DNA of 64,000 bases from an uncultured Sphingomonadales bacterium (GTDB lineage Bacteria > Pseudomonadota > Alphaproteobacteria > Sphingomonadales > Rhodothalassiaceae): contig CANMND010000002.1 in the NCBI GenBank assembly GCA_947499155.1, forward strand, positions 186,001 through 250,000. The letters run 5' to 3'. Under the pieces are notes generated by a model, which saw nothing but the letters and a program-made list of their open reading frames with translations, did not search any database and was not told where the DNA came from. The position numbers and the translations under genes are program-made. Shown one piece after another: positions 1-9,736 of the stretch; position 1 is the stretch's first letter, and every line of letters starts with the position of its first letter.

Positions 1-1331
1 CTGTGTTCCAGATAGGGAAAGGCCATAGGCCCAAACCTCTGGTTAATTTCGGCTTCCCGTGCAGTCCAGAACCGGCCTCGGAACAAGGGATAAAGCATCT
101 GTGTCTGGCGCGAGCTTAACATGCCCGAACCATCGTCAATCTGTCTGTTCATGGCCTGAGCCATGTCGGCCATATAAGCGTAGCTGTCAAAAACATCGCT
201 TACCCAGCGAGGGCTGTACATGCGGTAAAAAGCGTTTACCACATCAAGACTGCGATAAGATTTGTCATGCAGATTAAAGAAGTTTCGATAAATCTCACCC
301 AGTCCGCCATTGAGGGGCAGATATCCGCTTTCATGACGGGTGCGTCTGTCGGGCACATCACTGCCATTGTCGAACAGTCCAGTATTTTTCCAGCCATCAA
401 AGGCAACCAGTGATTGCTCCAGAATATGGGGCATGTCATCAGGTTCGGGCTTCTTTACTGCGCGCTTGTCAACCTGCCTGATCGTCAAGCCTTCGGCTTT
501 GGCAACTTTATGGGCGATTTGCACATCCAGATCATGGTCTGGGCCATAGACATATAGTTCAGGTTTTGCACCTGCCTCCTTCAGCAAAGCCAGTAGCATG
601 CGCGAGTCGTAGCCACCTGAAAATGAAACGCGCAATTGCCCTTCAGTGCCTCTTGCGAGATGACCTATGGAGTCTCGCAAAGGGGAAAGACAATATGCGA
701 CAGCCTCATCTAGAGAGATGTCGTCAGGAATATCTTCAGGTGTTGTGGGGGCCGGCAATTCTGTAAGTGAGACGGTGTCGCCAAGTTCAAGCAGGTGATT
801 GGCCGGGAAAAAGCCCAAATCCTCAATGAAGCTGCGGCCGCCATATTGAGCGCCAGCAAATACATATTCATAGACCCCAAGCGGATCAAAGTGCGGACTG
901 CGCATGCCTGTAAGGATGGCAAGGAAAGAATTTGAATAGCAGCGATTCAATGGATCGTGGTATATTTTGTGAGATCCCAGCCCATCACATAACAGGCTGA
1001 TGGTTTCTTTTTCGATCAGAATAAGGGTGAAATGTCCCTGTGTATCGCGCCAGTCTGGGCCGTTCTTTATCCAGTAATTATAATAAAGGCGCAAGGCGGA
1101 TAACCCGGTGTGGCCCTGATAAAAAAACGTACCTATCGCAATCAGGACTGTATCCGGGTCAGGATCGATACGCACAAGTGTTGCCGGATCAAGGCCATGG
1201 CATAAAGTGAGCCGCCAAGAGCCGATATAATCTACACTGGAAGGAGTAAAGCCATGTTGTTGTGCAAGAGATATGACTGGCGCTGCGGGTGACTGAGCCG
1301 ATGCATCTCGCTCAAGAAGATAAAAGCTCAT
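1..1331 (-). CDS. Asparagine-synthase-family protein, 3' end outside window
   Basis: The frame stays open from position 1331 to the left edge (443 codons; the C-terminus is missing). An N-terminal part resembling a class II amidotransferase domain is followed near residue 238 by an ATP-pyrophosphatase loop, SFSGGYDSR, as in asparagine synthetase B relatives. The N-terminus reads MSFYLLERD, so the Cys2 nucleophile required for glutamine hydrolysis is absent. True AsnB function is therefore unlikely; such relatives occur in exopolysaccharide and peptide-modifying clusters. Start 1331 follows a GGGGA; an in-frame ATG at 1382 is possible. It is divergent from the secreted protein next door. The substrate is unknown. 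Confidence 0.75.
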   Translation of the reverse strand, partial: MSFYLLERDASAQSPAAPVISLAQQHGFTPSSVDYIGSWRLTLCHGLDPATLVRIDPDPDTVLIAIGTFFYQGHTGLSALRLYYNYWIKNGPDWRDTQGHFTLILIEKETISLLCDGLGSHKIYHDPLNRCYSNSFLAILTGMRSPHFDPLGVYEYVFAGAQYGGRSFIEDLGFFPANHLLELGDTVSLTELPAPTTPEDIPDDISLDEAVAYCLSPLRDSIGHLARGTEGQLRVSFSGGYDSRMLLALLKEAGAKPELYVYGPDHDLDVQIAHKVAKAEGLTIRQVDKRAVKKPEPDDMPHILEQSLVAFDGWKNTGLFDNGSDVPDRRTRHESGYLPLNGGLGEIYRNFFNLHDKSYRSLDVVNAFYRMYSPRWVSDVFDSYAYMADMAQAMNRQIDDGSGMLSSRQTQMLYPLFRGRFWTAREAEINQRFGPMAFPYLEH

Positions 1332-1431
1332 ATATCCCCGTTCAATTCTCTGGCGGTTCACGCGGCCTTGTGAATATGGCATTCTATATAAGGGGATTAC
1401 GTCAAATTAAGCTTTGGAGCAATATCTGACA

Positions 1432-3705
1432 ATGATACGCATGATTTTTCTGGTCGCGTCAGCTTTCCTCTTCTTTGGGGCAGTAGCCTTCGGGTTGCAG
1501 TCAGACGGTGAAAAAGCTGAAAGTGCCAATCAGAAAAAAGCTGGTATTGAAGATCGTTTGCATCATGCAAGGGCCAACGGGTTCCGCATCGATGAAGACT
1601 CATGGAATACTGCAATTTTACGTGCAGAAAGACGGTCTTCTCTCCTCACTCCTTCCAATGAAAATGATATTGTCAAAAACACGCCCGCTATAAAAACTGT
1701 CGAAAAAGTGCCCGCGCTTTCTTCTGAACAGTCCAAAAAGGTCGTGACGGCAAAAGCTGATTCTGCAAAAAAATCAGGCAGAAACAAAGTTGAGTTGCCC
1801 CGTTATCCGCTTTTGAAATTTGGACAATTTGTAAAGAATATGGAACCGGGCCGCTGGACGCCCCTTCCTGGACACCCCTCTGATGTTGCGATTACCAAAC
1901 AGGATGCCTTGCGCATTTCAGGTGGTGACAAAGATGCCGCTGATCGCTTGTGGGGCTGGGGCGGTCCATTGCAGACCTATAATTCATATAGTGGCGCAGC
2001 ATTTGATGGCCGTGTCGTCTATTTCTTTGGCGGTGGCCACCACATGTATCGCGGCAATGACCTCAATGTCTATGATCTGGAAACGCTCGAATGGAAGCGG
2101 CTTTATGATCCCTCGGACATGACGGACAAGACCTATATGGGAAAATTCCGCTTTATCCCAAGCAAGGGTCCGCGATCCGTACATGTCTATGACGGCATTA
2201 TCTATTCGCCAGTGACAAATTCTCTTTATCTCTGGGGTTGGCGCAATATTCATCCCTGGCGGTTCGATCTGGGCGTGTTCAGACGGACCAATGATCCCTG
2301 GCAGGCCTGGATCAAGATGGAGTGGCCTGAGGGCTTCACCCAGGCCATGCAGAAAACAGCCCAACTGCCGGACGGGAAAATTATGGTTATTGCATCGGGC
2401 AGAGGGTCGCGTGTTGTGACTTTTGATCCCAAAACTGGAAGTTATTCAGCCGTAGAGCGCGGCAGCGGTCATATATCCAGTCTCGTTTGGCGGGATGCGG
2501 ACCAGCATTTTTATTCGGTCAGGGCCAATAAATTTATCGATAAGCACAATGCCGACGGCACGATCGCCGAAGAGCAGGTGGATGAATTTCCATCGGCTTT
2601 TCAAGGTGAGGCGGGTCTTGCCGGCATGGTTTATGACGAAGTTCATGACAGGATTGTTTTCTGGCCCGGTCTGCGAGATGTGTGGAGCTGGGAACCGGGC
2701 AGCAAAAAATGGACCCAATATATCAATACGGAAGGGCCTGCGCCCACGTCTGGGCATCAGGGGATTTATTCCAAATGGTTTTATCTTCCACAGTTTGATG
2801 TGTTTATCGGCATGGGCGATGACAGTGGTGGCATGTGGGCCTGGCGCATGCCGGAAACGGTGCCTGTCAACTCGGAAAGGGCAAGATTGGAAGAACAAGG
2901 CTTTCAATGTTCAGACGAAATTTACGGCTGGACCTGTCCTGATCTGGGGGCACAGATTAATAAAGGGCGCGTGACCAAGGGTGTTTATGTCCAATGCGCC
3001 ACAGTATCAGGTGCGGTTGATTTTCAGGGTTCTCATCTGAAGTCTGAGGTTTGTGGGCGAAAAGCCGGCCTAATTGCGAAAGGTGGCGCAGTCATTGAGA
3101 ATGTGACGATCACTGACCTCAGTATTGGCGTTAATGCCGCCTGTGTGCGTTGGGAAGGGGGGGATGTTACTTTGCGCAATATGACCTGCCAGCGCACAGA
3201 TATGGGTCTGCTTGGTACCGGTAACCGCCTGGTGATTGAGGACAGTCTTTTTGAAAGCACGCATAACGAAGGCCGCAATCATGGCCATGTGATCTATGCA
3301 TCGAAGGCTGACGAAGTGGTCATCAGGAACAGTACGATCCGCGACCCAGGCAATCAGGGCCATGTTCTCAAGACCGGCGCACGCCACACATTGGTCGAAA
3401 ACAGTACGATCGCGGGGGGTGAGCGCCCTTATTCACGTGTGGTTGACGCCTTCAACGGTGGCGTAGTTGAGATACTCCAGTCGCGGCTCATTGTCGGGTC
3501 CAATGGCGGCAATGGCGATATGATTGGCTATGGGGCAGAGATGCGACAGACTTTTGATGATAACCGCGTCATCATTAAAGGGGGCAGCATCGATTGCTCG
3601 GCTGGCCTGACATATAACAGCCTGCATATCTGGCCTGAAAGAATCAGCCCGCAATCCGTTCTTTGGGAGCCGGACACGAGCACAAGGTGTCGCACGCCAT
3701 CCTGA
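1432..3705 (+). CDS. Exported kelch-like plus beta-helix protein
   Basis: Protein of 757 residues. A hydrophobic N-terminal segment (MIRMIFLVASAFLFFGAVAF) looks like a signal peptide or anchor. A low-complexity Lys/Ser-rich linker runs to about residue 125. A middle part (about 130-500) has repeated strands of kelch/beta-propeller style, such as VVYFFGGGHH, DLNVYDLETLEW and DVWSWEPGSKKW. The last 230 residues look like a right-handed parallel beta-helix (VIENVTITDL, VTLRNMTCQR, LVIEDSLFES, VVIRNSTIRD), a fold common in polysaccharide lyases and epimerases. Start ATG 1432 has GGAG upstream; a TTG at 1414 is in frame. A surface or polysaccharide role is inferred from folds and the divergent neighbour. 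I do not recognise the family. Confidence 0.7.
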   Translation: MIRMIFLVASAFLFFGAVAFGLQSDGEKAESANQKKAGIEDRLHHARANGFRIDEDSWNTAILRAERRSSLLTPSNENDIVKNTPAIKTVEKVPALSSEQSKKVVTAKADSAKKSGRNKVELPRYPLLKFGQFVKNMEPGRWTPLPGHPSDVAITKQDALRISGGDKDAADRLWGWGGPLQTYNSYSGAAFDGRVVYFFGGGHHMYRGNDLNVYDLETLEWKRLYDPSDMTDKTYMGKFRFIPSKGPRSVHVYDGIIYSPVTNSLYLWGWRNIHPWRFDLGVFRRTNDPWQAWIKMEWPEGFTQAMQKTAQLPDGKIMVIASGRGSRVVTFDPKTGSYSAVERGSGHISSLVWRDADQHFYSVRANKFIDKHNADGTIAEEQVDEFPSAFQGEAGLAGMVYDEVHDRIVFWPGLRDVWSWEPGSKKWTQYINTEGPAPTSGHQGIYSKWFYLPQFDVFIGMGDDSGGMWAWRMPETVPVNSERARLEEQGFQCSDEIYGWTCPDLGAQINKGRVTKGVYVQCATVSGAVDFQGSHLKSEVCGRKAGLIAKGGAVIENVTITDLSIGVNAACVRWEGGDVTLRNMTCQRTDMGLLGTGNRLVIEDSLFESTHNEGRNHGHVIYASKADEVVIRNSTIRDPGNQGHVLKTGARHTLVENSTIAGGERPYSRVVDAFNGGVVEILQSRLIVGSNGGNGDMIGYGAEMRQTFDDNRVIIKGGSIDCSAGLTYNSLHIWPERISPQSVLWEPDTSTRCRTPS

Positions 3706-3740
3706 TCAGGTCTCTCATGAATGAAATAACATCACAAAAC

Positions 3741-3778
3741 AAAGCCGCCGCCCGGATGAAGGAGCGGCGGCTTTTTTT
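3741..3778 (+). terminator. Rho-independent terminator after kelch/beta-helix gene
   Basis: An 11-bp perfect stem, AAAGCCGCCGC paired with GCGGCGGCTTT, has a 12-nt loop and is followed by a T run. It lies between two convergent genes. The other strand also has a T-rich tail (TTTGTTTTG), so it probably stops gltA transcription as well. Confidence 0.9.
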
Positions 3779-3792
3779 AACTTTGAAAGCTG

Positions 3793-5103
3793 CTAGCGCT
3801 TGTCGATTGGCAGAAAGTCGCGTTTGGGTGCACCTGTATAAAGCTGACGCGGGCGTCCAATACGCTGGACCGGGTCTGCAATCATTTCGTTCCATTGCGA
3901 TACCCAACCGACGGTACGGGCAATGGCAAACAAGACGGTGAACATGGATGTGGGAAAGCCCATGGCAGACAAGGTGATCCCTGAATAAAAATCCACATTT
4001 GGGTAAAGCTTCTTTTCGATGAAATATTCATCTTCCAAAGCGATTTTTTCCAATTCCCTCGCCACTTCGAAGAGAGGATCCTTGATGTTCAATTCATCAA
4101 GGACATCATGGGCGATTTTGCGTAGAACAGTCGCACGGGGATCGTAGTTCTTGTAGACACGATGGCCAAAGCCCATGAGTCGAAATGGATCATTACGATC
4201 TTTGGCGCGTGCGATATATTCAGGGATACGGTCAGGTGTACCAATTTCCTGCAACATCAAAAGCGCCGCTTCATTGGCACCGCCATGGGCAGGTCCCCAA
4301 AGACAGGCACATCCAGCAGAAATGCAGGCGAACGGATTGGCACCGGACGACCCTGCCAAGCGCACCGTTGATGTAGAGGCGTTTTGCTCGTGATCGGCAT
4401 GCAGCGTGAAAATAACGTCCATCGCCCGTTCAAGGGTTGGGCTTACGTTATACTCTTCGCAAGGGACGGCAAACATCATGTGAAGGAAGTTTGCAGCATA
4501 GGATAAATCGTTGCGGGGATAGATGAACGGCTGACCCACTGAATATTTATAGGCCATGGCAGCGAGAGTCGGCATTTTTGCGATCATGCGATAGCTTGCG
4601 ATCATGCGCTGGCGGGGGTCGGTTATGTCAGTGCTGTCGTGATAAAATGCTGCGAGTGCGCCAACCACACCGACCATCACAGCCATCGGATGAGCGTCGC
4701 GTCTGAATCCGTTATAGAAGTGATTAAGTTGCTCATGCACCATCGTGTGATAAGTGGTGTCGGAGATGAATTTTTCTTTTTCCGATTTCGTCGGCAGCTC
4801 GCCTTTCAGGAGGAGATAAGCAACTTCCATGAAATCACTTTTTTCTGCCAATTGCTCGATAGGGTAGCCCCGATAAAGCAACTCACCCTTTTCACCATCG
4901 ATATAGGTGATCTGTGATTCGCAACTTGCTGTAGAAGTGAAGCCCGGATCATAGGTGAACATGCCGGTTTTTGCATAGAGCTTGCGAATGTCAACGACTT
5001 CAGGGCCGACGGTGCCCGTCATTAAAGGCAGTTCGATATTTACGCCATCACCTGTAACTGAAAGTGTTTTATCTGGTGCACTGCGAGCTTTAACATTGCT
5101 CAT
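3793..5103 (-). CDS. gltA: Citrate synthase
   Basis: Condenses oxaloacetate and acetyl-CoA to citrate, the entry step of the TCA cycle, in the cytoplasm. At 436 residues it has the usual length of the large Gram-negative hexameric type. [14 protein letters not shown] carries an active-site His, and [16 protein letters not shown] carries the catalytic Asp. An N-terminal beta-sheet region ([20 protein letters not shown]) is typical of the type II enzyme, which in the family is often NADH-inhibited. It starts 58 bp after gltX on the same strand, so co-transcription is possible. It ends at a shared bidirectional terminator. Confidence 0.97.
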   Translation of the reverse strand: MSNVKARSAPDKTLSVTGDGVNIELPLMTGTVGPEVVDIRKLYAKTGMFTYDPGFTSTASCESQITYIDGEKGELLYRGYPIEQLAEKSDFMEVAYLLLKGELPTKSEKEKFISDTTYHTMVHEQLNHFYNGFRRDAHPMAVMVGVVGALAAFYHDSTDITDPRQRMIASYRMIAKMPTLAAMAYKYSVGQPFIYPRNDLSYAANFLHMMFAVPCEEYNVSPTLERAMDVIFTLHADHEQNASTSTVRLAGSSGANPFACISAGCACLWGPAHGGANEAALLMLQEIGTPDRIPEYIARAKDRNDPFRLMGFGHRVYKNYDPRATVLRKIAHDVLDELNIKDPLFEVARELEKIALEDEYFIEKKLYPNVDFYSGITLSAMGFPTSMFTVLFAIARTVGWVSQWNEMIADPVQRIGRPRQLYTGAPKRDFLPIDKR

Positions 5104-5161
5104 AAGGTATCTCCTTGCCCTTGTTATTCCCTGTCCGGGTGCGAAATGACCGACAATGGCG

Positions 5162-6574
5162 TCATGCGCCTGCCTGATCTTTCAGCCTCCCCAAACTTTC
5201 TTCTCGACCCAGCACCATAAGGACATCGTAGATGCCGGGTGAAACTGTGCTTCCTGTCAGAGCAGCCCGCATGGGTTGGGCCACTTTTCCAAGCTTTAAG
5301 CCGGATTGTTCCGCAACTTTTTGGACGGCTAGTTCCAACGAATCTCCTGTCCAGGTCTCAACCGCTGTCAGACTGGCCACAAGATTTGCAATAATTTCCC
5401 TTGAAGGCTCATCAAGTATATTTGCAGCCTTTTCAGTGAGTTCAAGTGGGCGCTTAGTGAAAAGAAATTGAGCTGATGCTGCGAGCTCTACCAGGGTCTT
5501 TGCCCGCTCCTTTAAGCCTGGCATGGCGCTCTGCAAAAGATTTAACTCATCGTCACTGAGCGAGCGTTCAAGAGACTTTTCAATAAAATATTTTGTATCT
5601 TTTGCAAGGCGCGCGTCATCAGCCTCACGGATATAGTGCCCATTAAAATTATCAAGTTTTTTAAAGTCGAACCGGGCAGCTCCCCGGCCAATATCTTCAA
5701 GAGCAAAAAGGGCAGTGGCGTCTTCAGTGGATATAATCTCCACATCGCCATGGCCCCAGCCCAGTCTTAACAGATAATTCCTTAACGCTTCCGGCAGGTA
5801 GCCCATGTCACGATAGGCATCCACACCAAGGGCGCCATGCCGTTTTGAAAGCTTTTTGCCATCGCCTCCATGGATGAGTGGAATATGCGCATAAGTTGGG
5901 GCATCCCAGCCAAGTGCATTGATCATTTGTAACTGGCGAAAAGCGTTGGTCAGATGGTCATCGCCCCGGATGATGTGGGTAACGCCCATGTCATGATCGT
6001 CAACGACTACCGACAACATATAGGTGGGGTTACCGTCAGAGCGCAGCAGCACCATGTCATCCATTTCGGCGTTGGCAACGCGTACGCTACCTTGCACTTC
6101 GTCTTCAATCGTAATCTCACCCTCACGCGGTGCCTTGAAGCGAATAACATGGGGCGAATCCGCGGGGCCGTCCTCACGGTCTCTCCAGGGGCTTTCAAAT
6201 CGCAGGGCCCGCTTTTCTGCGCGGGCGGCTTCCCGTGCGGCATTGATCTCTTCCGCACTTGCATAGCAGCGATAGGCATGGCCTGAAGCCAAAAGCGCAT
6301 GTGCGACTTCCCGGTGCCGATCAGCGCGAGCAAACTGTGAAATAGCCTCACCATCCCACTCAAGACCGAGCCATTTCATGCCATCCAGAATGGCTTCAAT
6401 AGCGTCATCCGTTGAACGTTGCCTGTCGGTATCTTCTATACGCAGAAGAAAGGTACCGCCGTGGCGGCGGGCGTAAAGCCAATTAAATAATGCTGTGCGC
6501 GCGCCACCGATATGTAGGTAGCCTGTAGGCGAAGGAGCAAAGCGCGTCACAACCTGGACTGATGGAAAACCCAT
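5162..6574 (-). CDS. gltX: Glutamyl-tRNA synthetase
   Basis: Class I aminoacyl-tRNA synthetase that charges tRNA-Glu with glutamate. The N-terminal HIGH-type signature is [14 protein letters not shown], and the KMSKS-type loop is KKLSKRHG. The C-terminal helical anticodon-binding part ends in SLGRLKDQ. Start ATG 6574 ([18 protein letters not shown], 470 residues) fits the family. A TTG at 6586 is in frame but gives an unneeded extension. gltA follows on the same strand. It is divergent from comEC across about 120 bp. Alphaproteobacteria often have two GltX paralogues, one serving tRNA-Gln, and this cannot be resolved here. Confidence 0.96.
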   Translation of the reverse strand: MGFPSVQVVTRFAPSPTGYLHIGGARTALFNWLYARRHGGTFLLRIEDTDRQRSTDDAIEAILDGMKWLGLEWDGEAISQFARADRHREVAHALLASGHAYRCYASAEEINAAREAARAEKRALRFESPWRDREDGPADSPHVIRFKAPREGEITIEDEVQGSVRVANAEMDDMVLLRSDGNPTYMLSVVVDDHDMGVTHIIRGDDHLTNAFRQLQMINALGWDAPTYAHIPLIHGGDGKKLSKRHGALGVDAYRDMGYLPEALRNYLLRLGWGHGDVEIISTEDATALFALEDIGRGAARFDFKKLDNFNGHYIREADDARLAKDTKYFIEKSLERSLSDDELNLLQSAMPGLKERAKTLVELAASAQFLFTKRPLELTEKAANILDEPSREIIANLVASLTAVETWTGDSLELAVQKVAEQSGLKLGKVAQPMRAALTGSTVSPGIYDVLMVLGREESLGRLKDQAGA

Positions 6575-6695
6575 GATCCCTAACAACTCTCACTTGTTTA
6601 AAACGGTCGGCAGGATATAGTGCAGACGACCATGGATAATCTGATGTCAGGTCCTGACCAAGGTCGCGGGGGCCTTCTAGCATATCGGGCGGGCT

Positions 6696-8927
6696 GTGAC
6701 AAAGGGGCCTCTTACATCACTTTGGGACGGTTCATTCCCAACTGCTCTTTTTAAAGAGCGCTGGGGTGATCCTGGACGCATTCTGGCCGAAGCGTTTGCA
6801 AGTGAACGAGACCGGCTTGTTTTGTGGATACCTGTGGTTCTAGGCTGCGGAATTGGTGGATATTTTGCTTTACCAGCCGAACCGCCGGTCCTCATTATCC
6901 CTATGGCACTGCTTGTTTGTTGTGCGGTTTTTATAGTCGGGCGCGGTCAGTTTCGACGTACCATTTTATTTATATTTATCCTGATTTTGGGCCTTGGCCT
7001 GGCGCAGTGGAGAAGCCTGCGCGTTGCCGCCCCTATTTTGAGTGATAAGGTTTCAGCAACATTTGTGACAGCGAATGTTGTCAGCGTGGAACCTCAAAGC
7101 GTGTCTGGCGTGCGTCTTGTTCTGTCGGAGATGGAAATTGAGGGGCTTGCAGCTGAAAAGACTCCCCGGCGCGCTCGTTTAACGGTGCGCACTGACCATG
7201 GTGATATAAAGTCTGGTGATACTGTTCGTGTCAGGGTGACGCTTGATTCGCCACCGGAACCTGTTGCGCCTTACGCTTATGACTTTGCCCGTGTCGCCTG
7301 GTTTGATGGAGTGGGGGCGGTCGGTTATGCAATGGGACCGGTCGAACTGCTCCAAAGCGGTGAAATAACGCATATGGCGTCACGGCTAGAGCGGTTGAGA
7401 GCCTTCGTTGCCGCAAGAGTTTTGGCGCGAGCAGGCCCGGAAGGTGGTCCTATTGCCGCGGCGTTATTGACCGGAGTGAGGGGGCCAATTTCAGAAGATG
7501 ACAAAGAGGCTATGCGAATAGCCGGGCTTGCTCATTTACTTGCCATCTCGGGACTTCATATTGGACTGGTGACGGCGACAGCTTTTTTTATGCTTCGCGT
7601 ATTTTGTGCACTGATACCGCCTATAGCCTTAAAGTTTGATACCAAAAAGATAGCTGCCAGCGGTGCCTGGATTGTTGCCTTGTTTTATTTTCAATTGGCA
7701 GGTGCCAGCATTCCAACGCAACGCGCGTTTATGATGGTGAGCATTATGCTTCTGGCGCTTTTATTGGGTCGCCAACCGCTCTCCTTGCGCCTGGTTGCAT
7801 TTTCAGCGCTGGTCATTCTGGTCCTTACGCCCGAGGCTTTGCTGTCAGCCAGTTTTCACATGTCCTTTGCAGCTGTGACGACGCTGGTGGTGGTATATCG
7901 GTCGCTTTCGCCACGTCTTGCCGCATGGCGCAGGCATGGAGGGTCAATCCGGCGAATAGTCTTTTATTTCCTGTCAGTGATTCTGACGACGCTGATAGCG
8001 GAAGTGGCCATCGCACCATTTGCCGCTTTTCATTTCAACCAGTTCACCAGTTATGGGCTTTTGGCAAATCTGGTGGCAGTGCCGGTCATGGCCATGTGGA
8101 TTATGCCAATGGGTCTTCTGGCTCTGGTACTCATGCCGTTTGGCCTTGATGGATTTGCCATCGATCTCATGGGCTATGGCGTGGTGCTGATGCTGAGGAC
8201 GGCGCATCAGGTGTCTTCCTTGCCCTTTGCTCATTTCGTCGTGCCATCATATCCTGTAGCTGCGTTGGTTCTGGTGACTTTAGCGGGATTGTGGATTCTG
8301 CTTTGGCGCCATATGGCTTTGCGTATTCTGGCCTTGCCACTTTTTGTCATGCTTGCCCTGATCCTTGCACAGAGCCGGCCGCCTGATCTGCTGGTAAGCC
8401 GCAAAGCGGATCTTTTTGGTGTTTTGTCCAATGATGGTCTTGGTGTCTCATCCATGACGAAAGCCCGCTATAGCCGCGAACAATGGACCCGTCTTTTAGG
8501 GGAGAGGGAGTCTTACGTCTGGAGCAGGGCACAAGGAAAAAGCCAAGGTCAAGAGCATGGAAACCAGCCAGCGCCTGCCCGCTGTGACAGTTTTGGCTGT
8601 ACCATTATGAAAGGTAGTCACAGGATCAGTTTTGCCCATAGTCCTGAAGCCCTGATGGAGGATTGCCGCAGGGCAACACTGGTTATTGCCTCTATCCCCA
8701 TCAGGCAGTCATGTCCGTCACCCATGGTCCGGATTGATCGTTTTGATGTGAGTCGCAATGGTGCTTATGCCCTGTGGCTTGATGACAAGAGCGACCAGAT
8801 TCGCATGGAATCCGTTCGCTCGGTCCGTGGTGCAAGGCCATGGGTACTCTCGCCCAAAATCTATTCAGACGACGGCGACGGCGATGATGATAGCAGTTTC
8901 GACTATGATAATGAGGTCGCTCAATAA
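6696..8927 (+). CDS. comEC: ComEC/Rec2-family DNA uptake channel protein
   Basis: Polytopic inner-membrane protein of 743 residues. An N-terminal DUF4131-type region (about 60-200) precedes the competence core with GLAHLLAISGLHIGLV and GASIPTQRAFMM, and roughly ten hydrophobic segments follow. ComEC forms the channel that takes single-stranded DNA into the cytoplasm during transformation. The metallo-beta-lactamase HxHxDH motif seen at the C-terminus of many ComEC proteins is absent; the tail ends in an acidic run. The GTG start at 6696 is the first suitable one. Its 3' end overlaps convergent lexA by 7 bp. Whether the cell is naturally competent cannot be told from this gene alone. Confidence 0.9.
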   Translation: MTKGPLTSLWDGSFPTALFKERWGDPGRILAEAFASERDRLVLWIPVVLGCGIGGYFALPAEPPVLIIPMALLVCCAVFIVGRGQFRRTILFIFILILGLGLAQWRSLRVAAPILSDKVSATFVTANVVSVEPQSVSGVRLVLSEMEIEGLAAEKTPRRARLTVRTDHGDIKSGDTVRVRVTLDSPPEPVAPYAYDFARVAWFDGVGAVGYAMGPVELLQSGEITHMASRLERLRAFVAARVLARAGPEGGPIAAALLTGVRGPISEDDKEAMRIAGLAHLLAISGLHIGLVTATAFFMLRVFCALIPPIALKFDTKKIAASGAWIVALFYFQLAGASIPTQRAFMMVSIMLLALLLGRQPLSLRLVAFSALVILVLTPEALLSASFHMSFAAVTTLVVVYRSLSPRLAAWRRHGGSIRRIVFYFLSVILTTLIAEVAIAPFAAFHFNQFTSYGLLANLVAVPVMAMWIMPMGLLALVLMPFGLDGFAIDLMGYGVVLMLRTAHQVSSLPFAHFVVPSYPVAALVLVTLAGLWILLWRHMALRILALPLFVMLALILAQSRPPDLLVSRKADLFGVLSNDGLGVSSMTKARYSREQWTRLLGERESYVWSRAQGKSQGQEHGNQPAPARCDSFGCTIMKGSHRISFAHSPEALMEDCRRATLVIASIPIRQSCPSPMVRIDRFDVSRNGAYALWLDDKSDQIRMESVRSVRGARPWVLSPKIYSDDGDGDDDSSFDYDNEVAQ

Positions 8928-9622
8928 CGCCGCAGGAGACCGACAAGTCGCCCTTGCACGCGCACCCGATGCGCATCAAGAAGTCTAGTCTTGAATTCGC
9001 GATTTGCCGGGACAAGCGCTACTTCATGTCCCATACGGCGCAGGGTTTTAAGCGTAGCCTCCTGATCGTCCACAAGGGCGACAATGATTTCGCCATCGCG
9101 CGCGGTATCACAGCTTTGAATGACGACCGTATCGCCATCAAGAATTCCAGCCTCGATCATGCTGTCACCATCAACAGTCAGGGCATAATGATTGCCGGAC
9201 CCCAGCATATTGGCCGGAATTGGAATGTGACTGTCAATAGATTCCAATGCTTCAATCGGCGTGCCTGCTGCGATCCGTCCATGAAGCGGGATCGTCATCT
9301 GATCGTTTTGTTCTGTTCTGTGTGTGCGGGTAAAAGGCAAAATTTTGCCTACTGTTTCTGTCTGATCGACGATCTTGGGCGACGAATTTTTACTGGTCAC
9401 AAGTGTCCCGTTGGAGCGGCGCACTATATCAAGCGCCCGCGCCTTGTTAGGCAGGCGACGGATAAAGCCGCGTTCTTCCAATGCCGTCACCAGACGATGG
9501 ATACCTGATTTTGACTTCAGGCCCAAAGCATCTTTCATCTCATCAAACGAGGGAGAAATTCCGGTTTCATCCAGTTTATCTTCAATGAATACCAAGAGTT
9601 GATGTTGTTTCGAGGTGAGCAT
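8921..9622 (-). CDS. lexA: LexA, SOS response repressor
   Basis: Represses DNA-damage genes until RecA filaments trigger its self-cleavage. A winged-helix DNA-binding domain occupies residues 1-68. The S24 peptidase domain has all required residues: cleavage bond Ala119-Gly120 (GRIAAGTP), nucleophile Ser154 (DGDSMIEAG) and general base Lys192 (EATLKTLRR). Length 233 matches alphaproteobacterial LexA. Start ATG 9622 (MLTSKQH) matches the family; a GTG at 9634 is in frame. A LexA box at 9691-9705 upstream indicates autoregulation. It is the last gene of a run that includes moeA, moaC and trpCDG. Confidence 0.97.
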   Translation of the reverse strand: MLTSKQHQLLVFIEDKLDETGISPSFDEMKDALGLKSKSGIHRLVTALEERGFIRRLPNKARALDIVRRSNGTLVTSKNSSPKIVDQTETVGKILPFTRTHRTEQNDQMTIPLHGRIAAGTPIEALESIDSHIPIPANMLGSGNHYALTVDGDSMIEAGILDGDTVVIQSCDTARDGEIIVALVDDQEATLKTLRRMGHEVALVPANREFKTRLLDAHRVRVQGRLVGLLRRY

Positions 9623-9690
9623 GATCCACTCCACAGTATTCCTGATGCAGCCAAAATCTGATACCGGATATTGACGCGTGTTTCTCTTAT

Positions 9691-9705
9691 GTTCCAGTTT
9701 AGTTC
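9691..9705 (-). promoter_or_regulatory. LexA (SOS) box upstream of lexA
   Basis: The plus strand reads GTTC-CAGTTTA-GTTC, an exact match to the alphaproteobacterial LexA box, which is a direct repeat GTTC-N7-GTTC. It lies 69 bp before the lexA start, in the gap between moeA and lexA. The second GTTC also starts a perfect inverted repeat, GTTC-ACGG-GAAC (9702-9713). Autorepression of lexA is the expected role. Confidence 0.88.
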
Positions 9706-9736
9706 ACGGGAACAGACTGTCAAGTATTCTCCTCGT

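Noticed and set aside
8954-9508. Plus-strand open frame of 184 codons inside lexA
   Set aside because: Antisense to lexA, whose catalytic residues are all present.
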